Shown here one piece after another: positions 1 through 8,782 of a stretch of DNA of 64,000 bases. The notes beneath the pieces were generated by a model. The model had not been told where the DNA came from. It made no database searches and saw only the letters and a program-made list of their open reading frames with translations. Position 1 is the stretch's first letter. Every line of letters begins with the position of its first letter. The DNA is taken from assembly GCF_027359675.1 (NCBI RefSeq), contig NZ_CP114786.1, positions 6,112,501 to 6,176,500 on the forward strand, read 5' to 3'. The position numbers were made by a program, and so were the translations under genes. This DNA is from Roseibium sp. Sym1. GTDB taxonomy: Bacteria; Pseudomonadota; Alphaproteobacteria; Rhizobiales; Stappiaceae.

Positions 1-1466
1 AGACAGGAATTGTCGGGTTTCGTGAAATCAAGATTGCCGGAAAACCCGGTCACAATCGTCGGCTTGCCGAGCAGCATCGCCTCGGCGGGACCGCGGCCGA
101 ACCCTTCGGCACGATGGAGCGAAACATACGCATCACAGCTGGAAACCAGGCCCATGAGGGTCGGTCGCGCAAGTGTCCCGGTGATGAAATGAATCCGGTC
201 ATCGCCGCTGGTGGCCTCGTTGAGCCGGTGCCAGTTGGGCACCAGCGGATCGAGGTTCATCACCTTCACGACAAGCCCGACCGGCTCATCTCCCCTGGGG
301 AAGGCACGCTTGAAGGCCTCGATGGTCGCGAAGGGGTTTTTCCGGTGGACCGAGGAGGTCACGTCAAAGGAAAAGAAGAAGAGAAAGGCGTCGTCCGGCA
401 GACCGAAGTCACTGCGTTTGACGGGCGCGACCTCGTCAATCGTCACGGCGAGTGGCATGAGGCAGACCGGCTTGTCCGTGAACGGGCGCAAGGCGTTATA
501 GGTGAAGGTGGTCGAAACCCAGAACTCGTCGAGCAGGTCCAGGTAATTCATCCATGCCTTTGGCCATTTCGGCAATTCCCACGGCGCATAGCCAATATTG
601 TAGCGCCGGTTGTAATTCGCCATACCGATGTTGAGGATGGCGCTGTGCGCCTCGTTCACAGCCATGGGGAACAGGTTTGTCCGGTACCTGCACTCGTTCG
701 TGATCCACTGCTTGGCGGACTTGTCCTGCTGCCGGGTGAACAGGCCGCGGTCGAAATTCACCACTCCCACGGGGACATCATGGAGCGCCAGGGCGCGTGC
801 CGCGGTACGGGTGTCCTCGCCAAGTCCCAGTTCGCCGTAGGCATATCCGATGATGTTTACGCCCTTCTCCCGCAATCCAGGATCCGCAGCGCGGATTTCG
901 GACACGTCCAGCCCCTCGACCACAGAAAAATTCAGCAGAGGGTGAATGCGGCCCGGGCCCGCGGCAGGCGCCGGAATGAGTTCTTCCGTGCGCAGCAATT
1001 GCGCGACATTCGGGAGACGTTTTGCACCCGCGACCAGAAAATCGCGGAAATGCAGTCCGATCGTCAGGCCGAGTTTTTCCGTGCGCCGGACGATTGGGCC
1101 GTTCCATCTCCACAAGGTCATCACCATCTTGAGAAACAGCAGCGGCTGGAAATGGACGATCAGGTTTCTGGCCAGTTCACCGTAGCTGCGCGGATGCTCC
1201 CTTGGTGCGCCGGCGCAATCGGCCAGCCAATGCACCAGGTCAAGTTCGATGGCCCCGTGCGTGGCATACCAGGCACGAAGCTTTCGCCGCCCCTTTTTCG
1301 TATTCAGGTCATATTGTTTCCTGAGATCGGGCCGCTGCATCCACATGAGATACATCATCTGTGTGACCGGCGGTTCGCCAGGTTCCAGAACTATCTTTGA
1401 AATCGGTCTGTGAAGAGAGCACAGGTCTTTGATGACCGCCTGTTCCAGTTTTACGCTTGCGTCCAT
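1..1466 (-). CDS. glycosyltransferase, GT-B fold (GT4-like), 3' end cut by window
   Basis: A continuous minus-strand reading frame starts at ATG 1466 (MDASVKLEQAVIKDL...) and runs off the left edge, so about 488 residues are visible and the C-terminus is missing. The clearest evidence is at the end of the visible part: a phrase around SLHRAEGFGRGPAEAMLLGKP, the donor-binding E-x-F-G-x-x-x-x-E-A-M pattern of GT-B retaining glycosyltransferases. An earlier stretch (VNIIGYAYGELGLGEDTR) fits the start of the first Rossmann domain. About 190 N-terminal residues are not recognised and may be an extra domain. No signal peptide is seen. It is separated by about 500 bp from another glycosyltransferase on the same strand and lies beside the sphingolipid locus, so a role in a glycolipid head group or surface polysaccharide is possible but inferred. 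Confidence 0.85.
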   Translation of the reverse strand, partial: MDASVKLEQAVIKDLCSLHRPISKIVLEPGEPPVTQMMYLMWMQRPDLRKQYDLNTKKGRRKLRAWYATHGAIELDLVHWLADCAGAPREHPRSYGELARNLIVHFQPLLFLKMVMTLWRWNGPIVRRTEKLGLTIGLHFRDFLVAGAKRLPNVAQLLRTEELIPAPAAGPGRIHPLLNFSVVEGLDVSEIRAADPGLREKGVNIIGYAYGELGLGEDTRTAARALALHDVPVGVVNFDRGLFTRQQDKSAKQWITNECRYRTNLFPMAVNEAHSAILNIGMANYNRRYNIGYAPWELPKWPKAWMNYLDLLDEFWVSTTFTYNALRPFTDKPVCLMPLAVTIDEVAPVKRSDFGLPDDAFLFFFSFDVTSSVHRKNPFATIEAFKRAFPRGDEPVGLVVKVMNLDPLVPNWHRLNEATSGDDRIHFITGTLARPTLMGLVSSCDAYVSLHRAEGFGRGPAEAMLLGKPTIVTGFSGNLDFTKPDNSC

Positions 1467-1965
1467 TATTAATCTTGACTGTAGGCGCAAAGGTTATGGG
1501 CGCGCAGGAATGACAGGGACAAGGGGCGTTCCATTTCGATGAGTTCGGTCTTCAAGGATCACTCGGCTTGCATGGGTCACTTCGGCGGGAGCTGCTTTCA
1601 CGTCCAGAATATTCCTGTCGAGGCAGGCAGATTTGGTGCAAGCCCTTGCGGAACCATCCCGGAATTTCTTTCAAAGCATCAGCACGCCGACGGAGACAAT
1701 ACAGAGCGCGCATGGTGTTGCAATGCCCCAATGTCGCAAATGGCATACAATAATGCGCGCGGCCTCTTCAACAGGAATTCGGAATCGCGCCGCAGCAGAC
1801 GGTCGTGGCGTTGAAAGCGCCCGAGGCGTCTGGCTCAGGCCCTGAATGCAGCCGGGTGTCGGCGGTCGGGACGCGGCCGTTGCGACACCCGTTCCATCCA
1901 GCGACTGTGAGTGCCCGTGGTAAGGGGTGAGCCCTTCCCACGGGCCAAGGCGGCCCACCTTTTCT
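1467..1965. other. intergenic region between two minus-strand glycosyltransferase genes
   Basis: About 500 bases without a credible gene. Short open frames here overlap one another on both strands and have no recognisable protein content. The only clear structure is the hairpin at 1914-1944. The promoter of the left-hand glycosyltransferase should lie in the part near 1470-1560, but no convincing -35/-10 pair was identified. Confidence 0.5.
1914..1944 (-). terminator. strong hairpin after the GT2-type gene, candidate terminator
   Basis: CCCGTGG (1914-1920) pairs with CCACGGG (1938-1944) and AAGGG (1922-1926) pairs with CCCTT (1932-1936), with a single T/C mismatch between them and a 5-nt loop. 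The hairpin begins about 22 bases past the stop codon of the minus-strand glycosyltransferase. It lacks the T-run of a textbook intrinsic terminator, so it is a candidate only. Confidence 0.45.
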
Positions 1966-2970
1966 CTACCAAACCTTCCAGAAGTGGCGTGCGACGACGT
2001 CGTTGTTGTGGTTGCTGCGATTGACGCTGTTGCTCAAGGTTTCGGACCGATAGTTCGGTTTGACACAGTTCTTGAGCCATTTCGCGAGAAAGCCGACGAC
2101 CGTCATCGCGCTTTCCAGGGTAAACGTCTTGAAGGAACCGCATACGATCCGTGGAACGTTCCGCTCCGCCAGACGGGCAGATATAACCATGTCATCGACG
2201 AACACCGCTTCGTCCGGAAGCTCCGCATAGTCTGCAAGCTTTTCGATCTCGAAAAAGCGTGGCCGCACGCCGTATCCCTGATAGCCGGTGACCAGGTCCA
2301 CGCGTTGAACATCATCTGCATGCCGGATGTCCTGCCGATGCTCGCTCAACACACGCAGTATGGTCTTGTGCCCCGTGACAAAGTTGGTCAAGGACAACTT
2401 GACCTGCGGTGTGCCTTTGCCTTTCAGCACCATTCCGTGGCCGCAGACGGCGCAGTCGGGATGGGCGTCCATGCTTGCATTGGCGGCGCCGACCAGACCG
2501 GCCGGCATGATCATGTCATCGTCAACAACAAGGATCTTCTGGTCCGCATTCTTGTCGGCATACCTTTGCAGAGTGCTCACGTATTTGGTCGCCGGGCCCA
2601 GGTCTTCACAACGGTGGATGTCGACCGGGCTGTCGATGAGCCATTGCGGCAGCGTGTATTGTGTGCCGAGGCGTTTCATCTCGTAAGGAATGTTAATTTC
2701 CACCGCCTGGGGCGCAGGGTCCTGCGCCAGAACCGAAGCCAGCACGTTTCTGATGGTCTTGCCCTGCAAGCGGTTGGGCATGGTTGTCAACGAAACGACC
2801 ACAGGCACATGCTCGCTGGCGGCATACCGGGTCACGGCCGTGTCCCACGGTGGTACCGGATTACGGCTCAGCGCGTGAACCACGGAGCCGAACAACAGGG
2901 CGGCGGCAACAGCAGCGACAACGACAATCGCGATCAGAACAACCGCCACGGTCAGGTATTCACTTCCCAT
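1966..2970 (-). CDS. membrane-anchored glycosyltransferase-like protein (GT-A type, DxD-like motif)
   Basis: 334 residues. Residues 5-30 form one strongly hydrophobic segment directly after the start, so the protein is probably anchored in the inner membrane with the rest in the cytoplasm. The remainder contains VVVSLTTMPNR near residue 57 and an acidic cluster VVDDDMIMP near residue 148, which resembles the DxD metal/nucleotide-sugar site of GT-A glycosyltransferases. A second acidic patch, AVFVDDMVIS, lies about 90 residues later where an acceptor-site acid would be expected. I recognise the fold class, not a specific substrate. The gene is divergent from the desaturase gene (284 bp gap), so it could share a promoter region with the sphingolipid genes and add a sugar to that lipid; this is inference. 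Confidence 0.65.
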   Translation of the reverse strand: MGSEYLTVAVVLIAIVVVAAVAAALLFGSVVHALSRNPVPPWDTAVTRYAASEHVPVVVSLTTMPNRLQGKTIRNVLASVLAQDPAPQAVEINIPYEMKRLGTQYTLPQWLIDSPVDIHRCEDLGPATKYVSTLQRYADKNADQKILVVDDDMIMPAGLVGAANASMDAHPDCAVCGHGMVLKGKGTPQVKLSLTNFVTGHKTILRVLSEHRQDIRHADDVQRVDLVTGYQGYGVRPRFFEIEKLADYAELPDEAVFVDDMVISARLAERNVPRIVCGSFKTFTLESAMTVVGFLAKWLKNCVKPNYRSETLSNSVNRSNHNNDVVARHFWKVW

Positions 2971-3253
2971 GCTTTTCCTCAGTCCGTGCCGGGGTCGGCC
3001 AGATGATCCCTGGCCGGACCAGGCAATTTTTCGTTCTTGTTTGAAAACAGGGTCCCGGCGTCCATCGACAGAAGGCTCTGCTTTTTCACACGCAATTCAT
3101 CACCAAGGTTGTCACATTCCAGCGGAGGCGAAATTTTCGCTTCGCCGCACTCAACCGCCGCTCCGGACCGTGCTCGTTTGATCACACATCAATTACTGCT
3201 ATGTACACGTCGTTGAAACCCGCGCCAACCGGCGTCGCAACGGGATTGAAATC

Positions 3254-4261
3254 GTGTCGCTAGACTTCAGCTACGATCATGAACAGAATGTCCACATAAA
3301 GCGCGCGCGAGAAATCAAGGCCAAATATCCGGAAGTCCGGTCGCTGATGGGCACCAACCCCTATACGGTGTTCTGGTCCGCAGGCCTGGTCCTGTTGCAG
3401 TTGAGCATCGGCTATGTGCTCACGAACCTGTCCTGGGTCTGGGTTTTCGTGGCCGCCTATCTGATTGGTGCATTCATCAACCACGCGCTTTACGTGATCA
3501 TGCATGAATGTACCCACAATCTGGTCTTTCGAAATCCCGCCTATAACAAAGTCCTGGGAATATTCGGCGACTTTGCCTTGTTGGTTCCCAGCGCAATGGC
3601 GTTCCGGAAGTACCACTTGCTGCATCACCAGTATCTCGGCCAGTACGACATGGATCCGGATGTCGTTAGCCGCACCGAAGGGCGTCTGGTGGGCAATTCA
3701 GCGGTACGGAAAATCGTCTGGGTCTTCCTTTTGGGCGTGTCGCAGGCGCTGAGGCCTCTCAAGATCAAAGAAGTGCGGAGGGTCGACCGTTGGCTCGTTG
3801 CGAATATTCTGATCGTGCTGGCTGTCGATATCCTGATCTTTGCCGTCATGGGCCCGAAAGTTCTGGCGTATCTTGGGCTGTCGACGCTTATTGCACTTGG
3901 CCTTCATCCCGTTGGAGGACGCTGGATCCAGGAGCATTACACCGACGGCGACGGGCAAGAAACGCATTCCTATTACGGGCCGCTCAACAAGCTCTGCTTC
4001 AACGTGGGTTACCACACCGAACACCATGATTTTGCAAGCGTCCCGTGGAACAATTTGCCAAAGCTCAAGAGGCTCGCGCCGGATTACTATGACAACCTGA
4101 AGTCCTACAGCTCCTGGACAGCCGTCTTGTTCCGGTTCATTTTCGACAGGTCCATGTCAACCTTCAGCCGGATCGTTCACGAGCCTCGGCTTCGTGCTGC
4201 TCCCGGTCAGGGCGCTTCGTGCTCTTCGCCCGTTTCGAAGCGAAACCAAAATCTTGAGTAA
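3254..4261 (+). CDS. DES1/DEGS-like sphingolipid delta-4 fatty acid desaturase
   Basis: 335 residues from a GTG start. It carries the three histidine boxes of membrane fatty-acid desaturases: HECTH (84-88), HLLHH (121-125) and HTEHH (254-258), with hydrophobic segments around 40-80 and 180-215. From memory, the resemblance to eukaryotic dihydroceramide delta-4 desaturase (DES1/DEGS) is unusually close: KYPEVRSLM near residue 25, the GLHPVGG...EHY region near 216-229, and SYYGPLN followed by FNVGYHTEHHDF at 239-260. DES1 introduces the 4,5-trans double bond of sphingosine. The C-terminal 25 residues overlap the next gene. The neighbouring SPT-, KDSR- and ceramide-synthase-like genes support a long-chain-base or ceramide substrate. 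A generic acyl desaturase is the alternative, but the motif context favours DES1. Confidence 0.85.
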   Translation: MSLDFSYDHEQNVHIKRAREIKAKYPEVRSLMGTNPYTVFWSAGLVLLQLSIGYVLTNLSWVWVFVAAYLIGAFINHALYVIMHECTHNLVFRNPAYNKVLGIFGDFALLVPSAMAFRKYHLLHHQYLGQYDMDPDVVSRTEGRLVGNSAVRKIVWVFLLGVSQALRPLKIKEVRRVDRWLVANILIVLAVDILIFAVMGPKVLAYLGLSTLIALGLHPVGGRWIQEHYTDGDGQETHSYYGPLNKLCFNVGYHTEHHDFASVPWNNLPKLKRLAPDYYDNLKSYSSWTAVLFRFIFDRSMSTFSRIVHEPRLRAAPGQGASCSSPVSKRNQNLE

Positions 4262-5480
4262 TCCGACGAAAGAGCATTCCAGGCGCACCGGAAACATTCT
4301 CCCAAGTCCGGGGAGACTATGGAAACCAGTTCTTGCCGCACTGGTTCGCTTGGAGACCCGTTTCGTCACGGCCCTGTATCTTCAGCGCGGGATCATTCTG
4401 GCCGTAGTGACGATATCCATCGTTGTTGCGCTGGATATCTCGGCAAACATTGACCAGGTCATAAACGCCAACCCCGCGTCCTCCGGGTCCGGAAACTTTC
4501 TTCACATCCTCTACTACTCACTCCTGCGCGTGAGCTTTGTCAGCCCGTCCGTTCTGCTGTTCGCCGGTGTCTGGGGGATCGTGTGGGCAGAGTATTCCCT
4601 CGCGACCTCGCATGAGCGCATCATGCTGTTCAACTGCGGAAAGTCCTATATCCCCTCGCTGGTTCCGGCCCTTCTGGTGGGAGGTCTCGTCGGTCTTCTG
4701 CAGTTTTCGATTGCGGGATTTGTAAAGCCGGCAACCATCGAACTGGAATCAGCTTCCACGCATCGTTCGTACGGACTGAAATTCGACCGGCCGGCTCAAA
4801 GCAAGGCTGAATGGATTTCAGTCAGAAATCACATCATCAGGGCGCGTGTCGAAATCGCGGAAGACGTCCGCCTGAACGAGGTTTCCGTCTTCACCTTCGG
4901 GCAAAACCACAAGCTTCAGCGCATTGTCCGGGCAGACCATGCGCTGGCGACGCCGCAGCCCGATCTCTGGCAGTTTCTGGATGGCGCCGTGACGGAATTC
5001 CCGGCTGTTGCAGCAGAGGACCGCCGAAAACCCAAAATGGATGAAACCCGGTTTGAAGTGCTCGAAATCGAGCTGCCGCTCAGCCCTCTCTGGCTCGAGA
5101 ATTTCGGTGTCCTGCCCATCCTTCTGCCGCAGCCCCTGCTCCATGCTCTCATCCGGCAGGGAGATCATGTACCCAAGGCGTACAAGTATGAGATGGCTGC
5201 CTTCGAGCGTTACTCCAGCATCCTGTACTGCGTGGCCATGGCGCTTTTGACCGCCCATCTGGCGATGACCCGCTTCAAGTCCGGCATGATGCCCTACCGG
5301 GCCCTGTCGGTGGCTGCAGTGGGGTTCGCGGCGTATTTCTTCCTGAGCATCACCCTGATGCTCGGCCATCACGGCTATATCCCGGTGTTGATCGCGGCCT
5401 GGAGCATTCCCTTGATTGCAACCGTCGTCGGCATAGGCGCTGTCTACGCTCACGTGCGCAAGCCGGGTCCCATCGCCTGA
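4194..5480 (+). CDS. LptG/LptF-type permease (YjgP/YjgQ family), sphingolipid locus paralogue
   Basis: 428 residues from ATG 4194, which overlaps the end of the desaturase gene; an in-frame TTG at 4254 is an alternative start. Hydrophobic segments lie near residues 60-85, 110-130 and 155-180, and three more lie near 355-425. Between them is a soluble beta-rich region of about 170 residues. This 3 TM + periplasmic jellyroll + 3 TM layout is that of LptF/LptG, the membrane half of the lipopolysaccharide extraction ABC transporter. A second member of the family and an LptB-like ATPase lie in the same locus. The simplest reading is a dedicated exporter that pulls a sphingolipid from the inner membrane. 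Substrate is inferred. Alternatively it could be the ordinary LPS transporter, though those genes normally sit beside each other. Confidence 0.8.
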   Translation: MLLPVRALRALRPFRSETKILSNPTKEHSRRTGNILPSPGRLWKPVLAALVRLETRFVTALYLQRGIILAVVTISIVVALDISANIDQVINANPASSGSGNFLHILYYSLLRVSFVSPSVLLFAGVWGIVWAEYSLATSHERIMLFNCGKSYIPSLVPALLVGGLVGLLQFSIAGFVKPATIELESASTHRSYGLKFDRPAQSKAEWISVRNHIIRARVEIAEDVRLNEVSVFTFGQNHKLQRIVRADHALATPQPDLWQFLDGAVTEFPAVAAEDRRKPKMDETRFEVLEIELPLSPLWLENFGVLPILLPQPLLHALIRQGDHVPKAYKYEMAAFERYSSILYCVAMALLTAHLAMTRFKSGMMPYRALSVAAVGFAAYFFLSITLMLGHHGYIPVLIAAWSIPLIATVVGIGAVYAHVRKPGPIA

Positions 5481-5560
5481 TTGGGGTACACCCGGCAGGC
5501 AATTGTTTCACCAAACGCACTGATATAGAACTCTGGTTCGGGCAGCCCCGGGTCCCGTCA

Positions 5561-6358
5561 ATGCGATTGCACGCCCCGCCCGTTTCTTTCCTTCCGTCTG
5601 GGAAACGCCGAATGCTGAGTGACAAGGCCTGGTCCAAAAAATACCGTGAACGTCATATCAGGACGAGGTGGGCCCTGGCTGCGGCGATAGTCGATCACTA
5701 TGCCGTCAAAATGTACCTGGCAATCAGTGGCGTCAGCCTCCTGGCGTTCGCGGCAATCGGCGGAAACGTGTTCGCCCTGCCGGTCGCAATTCTCTTGACC
5801 CTGTCCTTCTACCCTCTGGTCGAATATGTCCTCCACCGCTTCGTTCTTCACTCGAAGCTGCTTTACAAGAACGCCATAACCGCTCCCATCTGGCGCCGGC
5901 TCCATTACGATCACCACATGGACCCGAACAACCTGACCGTCCTGTTCGCCTCCCCCCTGACCTCGGTGCCGCTGCTCGTTGTCCTGGCTGCGGTGCCCGG
6001 TTCGGTTTTGAACCTTGAAGGGTTGTTCCCGGCAATGCTGGCGACCAATTTCCTGATGTTCACCTATTATGAGTTCATGCATGCCAGCGCGCATCTGAAA
6101 CTCGGTTTTCAAAGCAACTGGATTGCCAGCCACAAACAGAGCCACCTGCGTCATCATTTTGTCTGTGAATCGCAAAATTACGGAATTGGAACGCATGTGA
6201 TGGACAGGATTGCCGGCACCGCCGACACATCGACCCACCACTCTTCCACCGTCCGAAATCTTGGTTACGACGACGACGTTGCCGAGGTCTATCCCTGGGT
6301 CCGCGACGGCTACGCGCGCGATCACGGCTCCGCCCAAGGCGGCTCGGGCCATCGATAG
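5561..6358 (+). CDS. FA2H/Scs7-like fatty acid hydroxylase (sterol desaturase superfamily)
   Basis: 265 residues from ATG 5561; an internal ATG at 5612 is also possible. The di-iron histidine motifs of the fatty acid hydroxylase superfamily are present: HRFVLH (92-97), HYDHH (115-119), HASAH and a final HKQSHLRHHF followed by YGIGTHVMDRI. The last block resembles the C-terminal block of FA2H/Scs7, the enzymes that 2-hydroxylate the N-acyl chain of ceramides; the cytochrome b5 domain of the eukaryotic enzymes is absent. Several hydrophobic segments make it an integral inner-membrane protein. It lies 80 bp after the LptG-like gene, in the same direction. Likely role: hydroxylation of the fatty-acyl part of a ceramide. 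Hydroxylation of the long-chain base at C4 (Sur2-like) is the main alternative. Confidence 0.78.
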   Translation: MRLHAPPVSFLPSGKRRMLSDKAWSKKYRERHIRTRWALAAAIVDHYAVKMYLAISGVSLLAFAAIGGNVFALPVAILLTLSFYPLVEYVLHRFVLHSKLLYKNAITAPIWRRLHYDHHMDPNNLTVLFASPLTSVPLLVVLAAVPGSVLNLEGLFPAMLATNFLMFTYYEFMHASAHLKLGFQSNWIASHKQSHLRHHFVCESQNYGIGTHVMDRIAGTADTSTHHSSTVRNLGYDDDVAEVYPWVRDGYARDHGSAQGGSGHR

Positions 6359-6479
6359 GCGTTGTCAGACGGCAAAGCGCCGGCACGTATAGGAACGCGC
6401 TCACGGCAGACGGAACCGTCCTTGAAACCATGAAGACCCCGCGTCCCCGGGCGAGCTGGTTATCAATGTGCCGGTCGCA

Positions 6480-7253
6480 CTACTGATTGCCGGACCATCC
6501 CTTCTTCGTCACCGACTGCATCAACAGGTCGGAAAGGCCAACGGGCAACAGTTTCTCCAGACCGATCAGGTATCTCAGCTGCCACGGAAAGACCGAGTGT
6601 GCCTTCCCCTTTTCGACGTCGCGCGCGATCCGCTGGGCGGCCTTGTCGGGCGGCCAGCACCACGGCCTGGGAAGGTCGAGGGACCGGCTCATCGGCGTAT
6701 CGATAAAGCCGGGCAAGACGCAGGTCACGCCGACGCCATGCGGCCTGAGCAATCGCCGGATCGCGTCGGCATAAACACTCAGGGCTGCTTTCGAGGCGCA
6801 ATAGACCGGTGACTGTGGCAATCCGATCGCCGCTGATATGGAACTGATGATGACAATCCGACCGCGTTTGCGTTTCGTCATCGCCGGGATCAGGGGAATA
6901 ACCGTGTTCATGGTCCCGGTGGTATTGATCTCGACAATGCGCCGCGCCAGTTCCGCGCTTTCCCCATGCTCCGGGACAACGACATCAGCGCCGCCAATGC
7001 CTGCATTTGCAATGAGGAGATCGACCGGATGCTGCGCGTCTGCCTGTGTGAGCCAGGCATCCATCGCCCGCGCATCCGTGACATCGACCTTCCTGGCTGA
7101 GACTGCGGCCCCCAGGCCCCTGCAAATGTCCGAAATCTCGTCGAGGCGCACTTCGTCGCGGCCGGACAAGGAGAGGGAACAACCGTTTTTGGCGTAGTGC
7201 CTTGCAATTTCCCACCCCAATCCACCCGTGGCGCCAGTGATCGCAACATGCAT
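6480..7253 (-). CDS. short-chain dehydrogenase/reductase, KDSR-like (3-ketosphinganine reductase candidate)
   Basis: 257 residues, classical SDR. TGATGGLG at residues 6-13 is the cofactor-binding glycine motif, NAG is at 83-85, and the catalytic set is N110, S138/S140, Y151 and K155 (YCASK). The overall pattern fits 3-ketodihydrosphingosine reductases (KDSR/Tsc10), which reduce the product of serine palmitoyltransferase to sphinganine. A hydrophobic C-terminal stretch near residues 225-250 could associate with the membrane. It is the only minus-strand gene between the hydroxylase and the acyltransferase and is convergent with the hydroxylase. Caulobacter uses a different type of reductase (CerR) for ceramide, so this would be a functional replacement. 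It could instead be the beta-ketoacyl reductase of the local fatty-acid kit; sequence alone cannot decide. Confidence 0.75.
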   Translation of the reverse strand: MHVAITGATGGLGWEIARHYAKNGCSLSLSGRDEVRLDEISDICRGLGAAVSARKVDVTDARAMDAWLTQADAQHPVDLLIANAGIGGADVVVPEHGESAELARRIVEINTTGTMNTVIPLIPAMTKRKRGRIVIISSISAAIGLPQSPVYCASKAALSVYADAIRRLLRPHGVGVTCVLPGFIDTPMSRSLDLPRPWCWPPDKAAQRIARDVEKGKAHSVFPWQLRYLIGLEKLLPVGLSDLLMQSVTKKGWSGNQ

Positions 7254-7607
7254 TTAAAGCGTTCCTCATTCTGCATCTTTCGGGCCGCAGACTGCGTCTG
7301 ACCAGGACGGTTTCGCCGCCCTGCCCCCGCCCCCGGAGTGGTCAAGGCACGGATACTAACGAAAACGGCCGAAGAAGACATATCAGGTCCAGGCCCTTCC
7401 GAAGGCAGTCCCCTTTCCAAAGCAGGGACTTGCCTGGAAGACAAATTCAAATACAACGGCACGTCGACGGTCGTAGCGGGACCGAACCTGGTGCCGGAAT
7501 GCTTCGGCATCATGTTGAATTTCATCACAAAGTGTCATTGCGAAATCAGCCCGGAGATCGTCATCTTCGGTTTTTGACGCCCCAACCGAAACAGGTCGTG
7601 CAGCTCA
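7254..7607. other. divergent intergenic region between SDR and acyltransferase genes
   Basis: About 350 bases between two divergently transcribed genes, so both promoters should be here. No protein-coding content is convincing and no clear operator palindrome or -35/-10 pair was found by eye. Confidence 0.45.
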
Positions 7608-8765
7608 ATGGTCATTGAAGTTTCCAAGGTTAGCTCGAGATCCGAGTTGAAAACATTCATGTCCCTGCCTGCTTCCCTGTATCGTCAGTTCGACAGTTAT
7701 TTCCCCCCGCTCGCGCTGGAAATGAGCAAAATTCTCGATCCGCGCAAGGCTCCGTTTTTCAAACATGGAGAAGCGCAGTACTGGCTGGCACACAAGGATG
7801 GAAAACCGGTTGGCCGGATATCGGCACAAATAGATTCGGTACAGCCGCAGGCCGCCTATGGAAATGCCGGATTGTTCGGTTGCCTTGATGTGGTGGACGA
7901 CCTCGAGGTGACGAAGGCCCTTCTTCAGGCGGCCGAGGGATGGCTGTTGGAAAAGGGCGTCGAGCGGGCAGTCGGCCCGATTACGTTGAACCTCAACGAA
8001 ATGGCGGGCCTTCTGGTTGAGGGGCATGATCTGGCCCCCCTGATCATGGTTCCATGGCACCCACCTTACTTGGCCTCCCACTTCGACCGGTTGCCTTACC
8101 AGCAATGCAGAGACCTGCATTACTGGCGTTTGGACTGGTCACCGGAAAAAGAAGCTGACTACGCGAAACGGCCGAAACTTCCGCGACTGCCGAAAGACGT
8201 CCGGGCCAGGAAACTGGATTTCAAGAACTTCGATCGAGACCTGGAAATCGTCCGCACCCTTTACAATTCCGCCTGGAAGGAAAACTGGGGTTTCGTTCCC
8301 TTGCAGCCGGAAGACGTGGAAGGCCTCGGCACGGATTTGAAGCCGTTTCTAAGGGAAGAGATGGGCGTCATCGTCGAAAAGGGGGACAAGCCGGTCGCCG
8401 TTGCGATCGTTATCCCGAACCTGGCGGAGATTACAGCCGATATCGGACCGAACCCGTCGATAATCGGCTGGCTCAAACTGGTCTACCGGACCTACACCCA
8501 CAAGTTCCAGTCGGGCAGGATCATTCTGTTTGGAGTGAGCCCCGAAATGCGTCATTCCGTGGGGGGAGCCATCGTGGCCATGTCAATGGTTGAAGAAATC
8601 GTCGAGCGCCTCCTGGGGTTCAATCGTCAGAGCGGAGCGATCGAGGCCGGATGGGTCCTGGACAACAACGAACCACTACGAAACATCTTGAAACAGAAGG
8701 GTTTTCAAATAAGCAGAACACTGCGATTGTACGACCGCTCTTTGGCGCTTTCAGACCAGACGTGA
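7608..8765 (+). CDS. bacterial ceramide synthase-type N-acyltransferase (GNAT-like)
   Basis: 385 residues, ATG start. The layout matches a GNAT-related family to which the Caulobacter ceramide synthase (bCerS) belongs: an N-terminal RLP-like acceptor region (LPASLYRQFDSYFPPL near 22-37), WLAHKDGKPVGRISAQ near residue 61, GRISA cofactor strand, then VPWHPPYLASHF near 146 and a second domain with YNSAWKENWGFVP near 224. In bCerS-type enzymes an acyl chain is transferred from an acyl thioester to the amino group of the long-chain base. The gene is followed after 17 bp by a dedicated ACP, a plausible acyl donor. No membrane segments are evident, so it is cytoplasmic or peripheral. Assignment rests on remembered family features, so function is inferred. 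Confidence 0.75.
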   Translation: MVIEVSKVSSRSELKTFMSLPASLYRQFDSYFPPLALEMSKILDPRKAPFFKHGEAQYWLAHKDGKPVGRISAQIDSVQPQAAYGNAGLFGCLDVVDDLEVTKALLQAAEGWLLEKGVERAVGPITLNLNEMAGLLVEGHDLAPLIMVPWHPPYLASHFDRLPYQQCRDLHYWRLDWSPEKEADYAKRPKLPRLPKDVRARKLDFKNFDRDLEIVRTLYNSAWKENWGFVPLQPEDVEGLGTDLKPFLREEMGVIVEKGDKPVAVAIVIPNLAEITADIGPNPSIIGWLKLVYRTYTHKFQSGRIILFGVSPEMRHSVGGAIVAMSMVEEIVERLLGFNRQSGAIEAGWVLDNNEPLRNILKQKGFQISRTLRLYDRSLALSDQT

Positions 8766-8782
8766 ATTTAGGACACCCGTAA

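Noticed and set aside
114..1400. 428-residue open frame on the plus strand
   Set aside because: It is the antisense image of the minus-strand glycosyltransferase, whose protein motifs are clear. Its composition is unlike a real protein.
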